From Acidobacteriota bacterium (GTDB lineage: Bacteria; Acidobacteriota; Blastocatellia; Pyrinomonadales; Pyrinomonadaceae), in NCBI GenBank assembly GCA_019247865.1, contig JAFBAJ010000147.1:1-8402 (forward strand): a stretch of DNA of 8,402 nucleotides. Reading direction: 5' to 3'. Under the pieces are notes generated by a model, which worked only from the letters and a program-made list of their open reading frames with translations, was not told the origin of the DNA and searched no databases. The position numbers and the translations under genes are program-made. The stretch's first letter is position 1, and each line of letters begins with the position of its first letter. Positions 1 to 5,283 of this stretch are shown piece by piece.

Positions 1-1
1 C

Positions 2-628
2 GGCATCCTCGGCGAGATCGTGCTCTTTGAAAACGCTTTTACCTCGCGCGTGGACATGGCCGCGCGCTGGAACTCGAATCCGGCGATCAGCGGCGGCGGC
101 GTCCTGATCGACAACGGCACGCATTCGGTCGACCTGATGCGCTACTTCCTGGGGCCGCTCGCGGATGTGCAGGTCGTCGAAGGCAAGCGCAGTCAGGGTC
201 TCTCGGTCGAAGAGACAGTGCATATCTTCGTCCGCAGCATGGGCGGAGTGATGGGCGCAATCGACCTTTCGTGGAGCATCAACAAGGAGCTCGACAGCTT
301 CATCAACATCTACGGCTCGCACGGCACGATCTCGGTCGGCTGGAAAGAGTCGAAGTATCGCCAGACTTCGAGCCGCGACTGGGTCGTCTTCGGCAAGGGC
401 TACAACAAGGTCGAAGCTTTTCGGAATCAGATCAACAACTTCGCGCGCGCCATCGCGGGCGAAGAATCGCTGCTCGTCACTCCCGAAGATGCGCTTGCGT
501 CCGTCGAAGTCGTCGAGGCCGCGTACTCCGCCCTGCGCCAGAATCGCTGGACGACCGTCAACGGCGGGAGCTTTGAGAGCAGTCACAGCAACGCGGAGCA
601 GATCATCCAGGCCAGCAACGTAGTATGA
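2..628 (+). CDS. Gfo/Idh/MocA-family oxidoreductase, C-terminal part (5' partial)
   Basis: The reading frame is open from base 2 to the TGA at 626-628, giving 208 visible residues; the start and the N-terminal Rossmann domain lie outside the window. The visible part matches the C-terminal alpha/beta domain of Gfo/Idh/MocA NAD(P)-dependent sugar dehydrogenases. The key block is GGGVLIDNGTHSVDLMRYF at visible residues 31-49, which corresponds to the family GGGxLxDxGxHxxD motif, with D37, H41 and D44 as the usual active-site region. The C-terminal third (FRNQINNFARAIAG, then TPEDALASVEVVEAAY) is the typical closing helix pair. Enzymes of this family oxidise or reduce sugars, nucleotide sugars or inositols in the cytoplasm. 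Pairing with the downstream acyltransferase recalls the WlbA-WlbB (WbpB-WbpD) arrangement for diacetylated aminouronic acids, but the sequence is not specific enough to assign a substrate, and no aminotransferase is in view. It ends with a 4-bp ATGA overlap into the next gene. Confidence 0.9.
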   Translation, partial: GILGEIVLFENAFTSRVDMAARWNSNPAISGGGVLIDNGTHSVDLMRYFLGPLADVQVVEGKRSQGLSVEETVHIFVRSMGGVMGAIDLSWSINKELDSFINIYGSHGTISVGWKESKYRQTSSRDWVVFGKGYNKVEAFRNQINNFARAIAGEESLLVTPEDALASVEVVEAAYSALRQNRWTTVNGGSFESSHSNAEQIIQASNVV

Positions 629-1245
629 GCGACGTACGCATCCATCCGACCGCGTTGATCGAAGATGGCGTGCGGCTGGGTCGCGGCACGTCCGTCTGGG
701 ACAGCGTACATATCCGCCATTCGACCACGCTCGGCGAAGAATGCATCGTCGGCGAAAAGACGTACATCGCTTACGGCGTCTCAATCGGCAACCGCGTCAA
801 GATCAACGCGATGGTCTACATCTGCAACGCCGTCACCATCGAAGACGGCGTGATGATCAGCGCGGGCACGATCTTTACCAACGACCGTTTCCCGCGCGCG
901 ACCACTTCCGACCTGAAAGAGCTGCGTTCGTCAGAGCCGGACGAGCACACGCTGCCGACCTTAGTGCGCGAAGGAGCGACCATCGGCGCGGGCTCCGTCA
1001 TCGGCAACGACCTCGTCATCGGACGCTTTGCGATGATCGGCATGGGCTCGCTCGTGACGAAGTCCGTGCCCGACTTTCATCTCGCCCTCGGAAGCCCCGC
1101 GCGCTCGGTCGGCTGCGTCTGTCGCTGCGGACAGATGCTGCTTCGCTTTCATGAAAACGAACCGGCGAATCTCGCCGAAGTGAAATGCAGCGCGTGTGAG
1201 TTGAGGTATGAGGTGAAGGACGGAGAGGTCAGAGAGAACTTGTAG
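625..1245 (+). CDS. Hexapeptide-repeat sugar N-acyltransferase (WlbB/WbpD/WxcM-N-like) with C-terminal zinc-ribbon-like cysteines
   Basis: This 206-residue protein begins with IHPTALIEDGVRLGRGTSVW (residues 6-25) and continues with imperfect hexapeptide turns of the left-handed beta-helix to about residue 160, including GVSIGNRVKINAMVYICNAV and the second set GATIGAGSVIGNDLVIG. The loop FTNDRFPRA (84-92) is a hallmark of the WbpD/WlbB/WxcM-N group, which transfers an acyl group from acyl-CoA to the amine of a nucleotide-linked aminosugar. After the standard SPAR ending (157-160) there is a short tail with C164, C166, C168 and then C188 and C191, a CxC...CxxC pattern that looks like a small zinc ribbon. 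Start chosen at the ATG of the ATGA overlap with the upstream oxidoreductase; translational coupling is likely because no strong ribosome site is visible. The TAG stop lies inside the left arm of the repeat element, so the last residue or two may be element-derived. The acyl group and exact sugar are unknown. Confidence 0.9.
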   Translation: MSDVRIHPTALIEDGVRLGRGTSVWDSVHIRHSTTLGEECIVGEKTYIAYGVSIGNRVKINAMVYICNAVTIEDGVMISAGTIFTNDRFPRATTSDLKELRSSEPDEHTLPTLVREGATIGAGSVIGNDLVIGRFAMIGMGSLVTKSVPDFHLALGSPARSVGCVCRCGQMLLRFHENEPANLAEVKCSACELRYEVKDGEVRENL

Positions 1246-1268
1246 GGGCAGGGCTCGTCCCTGCCCGC
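1240..1268 (+). repeat. Left terminal inverted repeat of the 1240-1377 element
   Basis: This 29-bp arm pairs with 1349-1377 with a single mismatch. Its core (1246-1266) is a local hairpin of 8 bp, gggcaggg/ccctgccc, with a 5-base loop. It contains the TAG stop (1243-1245) of the upstream acyltransferase. Confidence 0.9.
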
Positions 1269-1287
1269 ATCGTCCGAAAAGGACGAT
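1269..1287 (+). repeat. Internal hairpin of the repeat element
   Basis: The sequence atcgtcc (1269-1275) and ggacgat (1281-1287) are perfect inverted copies around the loop gaaaa. It directly follows the left arm, so two stem-loops stand in tandem at the end of the acyltransferase gene. It is not followed by a T tract, so it does not look like an intrinsic terminator. Confidence 0.65.
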
Positions 1288-1348
1288 CCGCAAGGTTCGC
1301 GTTCGGTCCGGATTGAGTGTTAAGTAGATAGATTCGCGCATAAGCGCG

Positions 1349-1377
1349 GCGGGCAGGGACAAGCCCTGCCCCTACAA
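1349..1377 (-). repeat. Right terminal inverted repeat of the 1240-1377 element
   Basis: This is the inverted partner of 1240-1268, with 28 of 29 positions matching. It again forms a gggcaggg/ccctgccc hairpin on its own. It ends 4 bp before the ATG at 1382, leaving no room for a normal Shine-Dalgarno sequence outside the element. Confidence 0.9.
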
Positions 1378-1381
1378 TTTG

Positions 1382-2791
1382 ATGACACGGGCTTCTGAAT
1401 CTGAAAACTGGGCAATCGTCGGCGGCGGGCTGCTCGGCATGACGCTGGCGCTGCGGCTGGCTGAAGCGGGGCGGCAAGTCACGCTGTTTGAAAGTGCGCC
1501 GGAGCTGGGCGGGCTGGCGAGCGCGTGGCGTCTGGGCGAGGTCGTGTGGGACAGGCATTATCACGTGACGCTCCTGTCGGACACGCACCTGCGCGCGCTG
1601 CTCGATGAGCTGGGCCTGGAAAAAGAGATGCGTTGGGTCGAGACGCGGACGGGCTTTTACACGGACGGACAGTTGCTCTCGATGTCGAACACGGTGGAGT
1701 TTCTAAAATTCCCTCCGCTCGGCCTGGTGGGCAAGCTGCGTCTGGGCGCGACCATCTTTTACGCGGCGCGTGTGAAAGATTGGAAGCGGCTCGAAAAAGT
1801 TTCGGTCGCGGAATGGCTCAGGAAATTGTCCGGGCGCAGGACATTCGAGAAGATCTGGCTGCCGCTCCTGCGCGCGAAGCTCGGCGAGAGTTACCGGCAG
1901 GCTTCGGCGGCTTTTATCTGGGCGACGATTCAAAGGATGTATGCGGCGCGGCGGACGGGCCTCAAGAAAGAGATGTTCGGCTACGTGCCCGGCGGCTACG
2001 CGCGCATCCTCGCACGCTTCGGCGAGATGCTGGAAAAGAGGGGCGTACGCGTCCATCTCAAGCACAAGCGCAGAAAGGTTGAGACGGAAACGGGCGGCGC
2101 GCTCGCTCTGGAGTTTGAAGACGGAGCGCGAGAGGCGTTCGATCAGGTCGTCCTGACCGTGCCGGGAACGGTCGCGGCGCGCGCCTGTGCGGAGTTGACG
2201 GAGGAAGAGCAGGCGAAGCTCAAAGGCGTGCAGTATCAGGGCATCATCTGCGCATCGCTGCTGCTGAAAAAGCCGCTCGCAGACTTTTACGTGACGAACA
2301 TCACGGACTCGTTCGTGCCCTTCACGGCGGTCATCGAGATGTCCGCGCTCGTCGACCGGGAGCAGTTCGGCGGGCACGCGCTCGTCTATCTTCCAAAATA
2401 TGTAGCGCCCGATGACGCGATGTTCGACCTGTCGGACGAGGAGATCAGGGAGAGCTTCTTAAACGCGATTGCGCGGATGTATCCTCATTTTGAGAGAAGC
2501 GATGTCGTGGCTTTCCAGGTTTCGCGTGTGCCGTACGTGTTCCCGCTGCCGACCCTGAACTACTCGGACAAGCTGCCCGCGATGCGTACGAGCGTGGAGG
2601 GTTTGCACATCATCAACTCGGCGCACATCGTCAACGGCACTTTGAACGTCAACGAGACCGTGCAGCTCGCGGAAAAATCGGCCGCGCGCCTGTTGTCACA
2701 GCCTGAGAGAGATGTCTCGCGTGAGGTCGCCGCGCGCGTCGCAGAGGAATATGAAGACGAAGCCATTTGCCAGCCTGTCCCTGGACCTTGA
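1382..2791 (+). CDS. FAD-dependent oxidoreductase, amine-oxidase / protoporphyrinogen-oxidase-like
   Basis: This 469-residue flavoprotein opens with a dinucleotide-binding motif, AIVGGGLLGMTLALRLAEAG (11-30; G14, G16, G19), followed by an acidic residue at the end of strand two (LFES, E37) and GGLASAW (43-49), as in the HemY/COG1232 and UGM-like flavoproteins. The C-terminal FAD-contact block GLHIINSAHIVNGTLNVNET is near residues 407-426. Full-length members of this family are about 420-480 residues, so it appears intact. Homologues of this type often sit in polysaccharide and glycolipid clusters without a proven reaction; oxidation of a sugar or lipid intermediate is an inference, and haem synthesis is unlikely in this setting. 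ATG 1382 is chosen over TTG 1379 and over later ATGs, which would remove the GxGxxG motif. There is no visible ribosome site because the repeat element abuts the start. The last 13 codons overlap the next gene in another frame. Confidence 0.88.
   Translation: MTRASESENWAIVGGGLLGMTLALRLAEAGRQVTLFESAPELGGLASAWRLGEVVWDRHYHVTLLSDTHLRALLDELGLEKEMRWVETRTGFYTDGQLLSMSNTVEFLKFPPLGLVGKLRLGATIFYAARVKDWKRLEKVSVAEWLRKLSGRRTFEKIWLPLLRAKLGESYRQASAAFIWATIQRMYAARRTGLKKEMFGYVPGGYARILARFGEMLEKRGVRVHLKHKRRKVETETGGALALEFEDGAREAFDQVVLTVPGTVAARACAELTEEEQAKLKGVQYQGIICASLLLKKPLADFYVTNITDSFVPFTAVIEMSALVDREQFGGHALVYLPKYVAPDDAMFDLSDEEIRESFLNAIARMYPHFERSDVVAFQVSRVPYVFPLPTLNYSDKLPAMRTSVEGLHIINSAHIVNGTLNVNETVQLAEKSAARLLSQPERDVSREVAARVAEEYEDEAICQPVPGP
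2743..2748 (+). promoter_or_regulatory. Ribosome binding site deciding the deacetylase start
   Basis: AGAGGA lies 2 bases before the ATG at 2751, inside the end of the flavoprotein gene. It supports the start at 2751 rather than the in-frame ATG at 2712, which would add 13 basic residues unlike the family. Confidence 0.55.
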
Positions 2792-3737
2792 TAACAAGTG
2801 GTCTTACATGAAGACCCACGGAGATGCCGGCTGGGAGAGTTTCCCGTCGTATCTCGATGTGGTCGTGCCGCGCGTGCTGAAGTTTCTGGCGGAGCGCGAG
2901 CTGAAGATCACTTTCTTCATCGTCGGGCAGGACGCCGCGCTGGAGAAGAACCGCGAGTCGCTCGCGCAGCTCAGCGCGGCCGGGCACGAGATCGGCAACC
3001 ACTCGTTTCATCACGAGCCGTGGATGCATCTCAATTCCGAAACGGAGATCGAGGCGGAACTGGCTCAGGCCGAAGAGGCCATCGAGCGCGTGACCGGCCG
3101 TCGTCCGGTCGGCTTTCGCGGCCCCGGCTTTATCTTCTCGCAGGAAATTTTGCGCGTGCTCCTCAAGCGCGGCTACGAGTACGACGCTTCGACCTTTCCG
3201 ACTTATCTGGGGCCGCTCGCGCGCGCCTACTATTTCATGACGACGAAGCTGGAGGAGGAGGAGAAGCGCAAGCGCAAAGCCCTCTTCGGCAAGCTGCGCG
3301 ACGGGCTGCAACCGTTGAAGCCGTATCGCTGGCAGGTGGAGTCCGGGACGCTGGTCGAGATTCCGGTCACGACGATGCCGGTCTTCAAAGTGCCGGTGCA
3401 TGTCAGCTACGTGCTCTATCTGAGCCGGTACTCGCGCTCGCTCGCGCGGAGCTATTTCAAGACCGCGCTGAGGCTCTGCCGGATGACGGGCACGGAGTTG
3501 TCGCTGCTGCTGCATCCGCTCGATTTTCTGGGCGGAGATGATGTCGAGGACCTGGCCTTCTTTCCGGGGATGAATATTTCCGGCCAGGAAAAGCTCGCGC
3601 TGGTCGGCGAGCTGCTCGACGAGATGAAGAAGCATTTCAACGTCCTGACGATGAGAGAGCACGCGCAGCGAGCGTCGTCCGCGCCCGACCTGCCGCTGGT
3701 CGCGCCGAGCTTCAACGCACGCGAGCAGCAGATATAG
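2751..3737 (+). CDS. NodB-type polysaccharide deacetylase
   Basis: The protein has 328 residues and carries the carbohydrate esterase 4 (NodB) motifs in order: SLDLDNKW (10-17) in the place of TFDD, with D12 and D14 as the candidate catalytic and metal-binding aspartates; NHSFHH (83-88), giving the H84/H87 metal pair; RGPGF (123-127) in the place of RxPG; DAST (145-148); and LLLHPLDF (252-259) with H255 as the usual late histidine. Such enzymes remove N- or O-acetyl groups from glycans or glycolipids using a divalent metal. No signal peptide or membrane segment is visible, which suggests a cytoplasmic precursor or lipid-linked intermediate as substrate. An Arg/Lys/Glu-rich insertion (about 166-186) separates the last two motifs. 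The start overlaps the flavoprotein gene by 41 bp. This subgroup resembles the deacetylases common in exopolysaccharide clusters; the exact substrate is unknown. Confidence 0.9.
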   Translation: MKTKPFASLSLDLDNKWSYMKTHGDAGWESFPSYLDVVVPRVLKFLAERELKITFFIVGQDAALEKNRESLAQLSAAGHEIGNHSFHHEPWMHLNSETEIEAELAQAEEAIERVTGRRPVGFRGPGFIFSQEILRVLLKRGYEYDASTFPTYLGPLARAYYFMTTKLEEEEKRKRKALFGKLRDGLQPLKPYRWQVESGTLVEIPVTTMPVFKVPVHVSYVLYLSRYSRSLARSYFKTALRLCRMTGTELSLLLHPLDFLGGDDVEDLAFFPGMNISGQEKLALVGELLDEMKKHFNVLTMREHAQRASSAPDLPLVAPSFNAREQQI

Positions 3738-3769
3738 CTTGGCTTGCAGGCGACAGCCGAGCCCAAGCT
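3736..3769 (+). repeat. Imperfect inverted repeat in the short gap before the fusion gene
   Basis: AGCTTGG (3736-3742) pairs with CCAAGCT (3763-3769), and after a one-base bulge a further four pairs are possible (3743-3746 with 3758-3761, one of them G-U). The loop is about 11 bases. There is no T tract directly after the stem, and the ribosome site of the next gene begins at its foot, so an attenuator, an mRNA-processing site or a small repeat remnant is more likely than a terminator. Confidence 0.5.
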
Positions 3770-3776
3770 GGAGAGG
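3770..3776 (+). promoter_or_regulatory. Shine-Dalgarno site of the nucleotidyltransferase-GT2 gene
   Basis: GGAGAGG, 4 bases before the ATG at 3781, is the clearest ribosome site in the window. It fixes the start at 3781; the in-frame upstream ATG at 3739 would add 14 residues unlike the family and would sit in the inverted repeat. Confidence 0.7.
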
Positions 3777-3780
3777 TTTT

Positions 3781-5283
3781 ATGATCACAAGCGCCTTAAT
3801 TCCTGCGGCCGGGCGGGGCATCCGCGCCTACCCTAAGACCGTGTACATGCCTAAGGTGATGCTGGAGATCGACGGCCGGCCGATCATTGAGCGCAACGTC
3901 GAGATTCTGCGCGACTCGCTCGGCATCCGCGACATCACGATCATCGTCGGTTATCTCGGCGAGCAGATCAGAGAGCGGCTCGGAGACGGAGGGCGGCTCG
4001 GCGTGTCCATCAGGTACGTCGAATGCCCGGAGCCGGAGATCGGGCTGGCGCGCGGAGTCCTGCTGGCGAAGCAGTTCTTCAACGCGCCTTTCATCACCCT
4101 GCTCGGAGACGAGCTGTATCTGAATTCCAATCACGGCGAGCTCAAGACGCTCTGCGCGCAGCCGTTCGATGCGGTCTGCGGTCTCCTCCGGACGGAAGAC
4201 CTGCATCAGATCAAGCGCAACTACAGCGTCAGGCTGGAGCACGAACGAATCGCCTCGCTGGTGGAAAAGCCGGTCGAGATCGAGAACGACCTGCTCGGCT
4301 GCGGGACGTATCTCTTCACGCCGGAGATCTTCGACGCCATCGAACAGACGACGCCCTCCGAACGCTCCGGCCGGGTCGAGCTGACGGACGCCATCAATAC
4401 GCTCGCCGCGCGTGGCCGGCGCGTGCTTCCGTTTCTCCTGCGGGGCGACTATTTCAATATCAACACGATTGACGATTACAACTACGCGCAGTACAAGGAG
4501 CGCGCCGCGCGCTTTCCGCAGTACAAGACGAGCGTCGTCATCCCGGCCTTCAACGAAGAGCAGTCCATCGCCTATGTGGTGCGCGATTTCCGCGACGTGG
4601 TGGATGAAGTGTTCGTCGTTGACAACTCGTCCGCCGACCGCACGGCGGAGGTCGCGCGCGAAGCCGGGGCGCGCGTCGAGACGGTCAAGCTCAAGGGCTA
4701 CGGCGACACGATCCGCTACGGCCTGGATCACGCGACCGGCGACATCCTCGTCGTCGTCGAAGCGGACTTCTCTTTTCGCGCACGCGACCTGGACAAGCTG
4801 CTCGAATACCTCAAGGACGCAGATATGGTGGTGGGCACGCGAACGACGCGCGAGCTGGTCGAGCAGGGAACCAATATGCGCGGGCCTGTGCGTTGGGGCA
4901 ACGTGCTCGTCGCCAAGTTCGTCGAGAGCCTGTGGTGGGGACAGCAGCCGCGCTTCACGGATGTCGGCTGCACGTATCGCGCGCTCTGGCGTGAGACCTA
5001 TCACAAGATGCGTCCCCTGCTGCACGGCACGGGGCCGGAGCTTTCGCCTGAGATGATGGTCGCGGCGCTCGAAGCGCGCCAACGAATTATCGAGGTGCCG
5101 GTCTCTTATCACCGGCGCATCGGCGGAGAATCGAAACATTCGGCCAACTATTTCAAGGTTTCGCAGACGGCCTTTCGGATGCTGCGGACAATCATGCGCA
5201 AGCGGCTCGGAAGAACGAACGGACGCCAGTCACAGAGACTCGCCGAACACGAGCCGCGCGCCCTCCGAGACGTTGCACCATGA
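3781..5283 (+). CDS. Bifunctional sugar-nucleotidyltransferase / GT2 glycosyltransferase fusion
   Basis: One 500-residue frame holds two enzymes. Residues 1 to about 240 are a nucleotidyltransferase of the RmlA/GlmU-N fold: IPAAGRGIRAYPKT (7-20) is the GxGxRxxPxT nucleotide-binding loop, PK follows at 24-25, LLGDELY (107-113) carries the metal-binding D110, VEKP is at 161-164, VELTDAIN at 199-206, and FNINTIDDY at 225-233 matches the late metal site, with N226 in the position where GlmU also uses Asn. Residues from about 249 to 445 are a GT-A glycosyltransferase of family 2: SVVIPAFNEE (251-260), VVDNSSADRT (279-288), GYGDTIRYGLDHATGD (306-321), then VEADFS (326-331) at the DxD position, and TDVGCTYRA (393-401). 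This second half resembles the DPM1/GtrB class, but no C-terminal membrane segments follow. It would activate a sugar-1-phosphate and transfer a sugar; the sugar and acceptor are unknown. The TGA stop overlaps the next ATG (ATGA). Confidence 0.9.
   Translation: MITSALIPAAGRGIRAYPKTVYMPKVMLEIDGRPIIERNVEILRDSLGIRDITIIVGYLGEQIRERLGDGGRLGVSIRYVECPEPEIGLARGVLLAKQFFNAPFITLLGDELYLNSNHGELKTLCAQPFDAVCGLLRTEDLHQIKRNYSVRLEHERIASLVEKPVEIENDLLGCGTYLFTPEIFDAIEQTTPSERSGRVELTDAINTLAARGRRVLPFLLRGDYFNINTIDDYNYAQYKERAARFPQYKTSVVIPAFNEEQSIAYVVRDFRDVVDEVFVVDNSSADRTAEVAREAGARVETVKLKGYGDTIRYGLDHATGDILVVVEADFSFRARDLDKLLEYLKDADMVVGTRTTRELVEQGTNMRGPVRWGNVLVAKFVESLWWGQQPRFTDVGCTYRALWRETYHKMRPLLHGTGPELSPEMMVAALEARQRIIEVPVSYHRRIGGESKHSANYFKVSQTAFRMLRTIMRKRLGRTNGRQSQRLAEHEPRALRDVAP

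Larger units (their letters stand above)
1240..1377. mobile_element. REP/MITE-like palindromic repeat element (non-coding, 138 bp)
   Basis: Two 29-bp arms (1240-1268 and 1349-1377) are inverted copies with one mismatch (G-A change within ggacGag/ggacAag). Each arm is itself a hairpin, with gggcaggg and ccctgccc around a 5-base loop. The interior of about 80 bp contains another 7-bp hairpin and a more AT-rich stretch (about 1310-1335). There is no transposase gene, so this would be a non-autonomous element. From memory, GTAGGGGCAGGG...CCCTGCCC units recur in intergenic regions of several environmental bacterial phyla and give spurious peptides such as GAGLVPAR and RAGTSPAPT; exactly these occur on the minus strand here. 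It fills the gap between the acyltransferase and the flavoprotein genes, taking in the stop codon of the former. No clear flanking target duplication is visible. The palindrome is seen directly; mobility is inferred. Confidence 0.75.

Noticed and set aside
1240..1300. Intrinsic terminator after the acyltransferase gene
   Set aside because: The hairpins are GC-rich, but no run of T follows either stem, and a same-strand gene of the likely same pathway follows.
1310..1345. Possible promoter in the AT-richer centre of the repeat element
   Set aside because: A TTGAGT-like stretch is present, but no matching -10 hexamer stands at normal spacing, so I do not call it.
1229..1588. Minus-strand frame of 119 codons across the repeat element
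   Set aside because: Its peptide is made by the palindromic repeat (GAGLVPAR and RAGTSPAPT) and runs into the antisense of the flavoprotein gene; it is a repeat-derived spurious frame.
2649..3821. Long minus-strand open frame (390 codons) opposite the deacetylase gene
   Set aside because: It is rich in Arg, His, Leu and Gln with no recognisable motif, and lies opposite a gene with clear NodB motifs. This is the usual shadow frame in GC-rich DNA.
3796..5139. Long minus-strand open frame (447 codons) opposite the fusion gene
   Set aside because: Its composition (Arg, Asp, Val, Leu rich, no domain signature) is that of an antisense shadow, while the plus strand has conserved motifs along the whole length.
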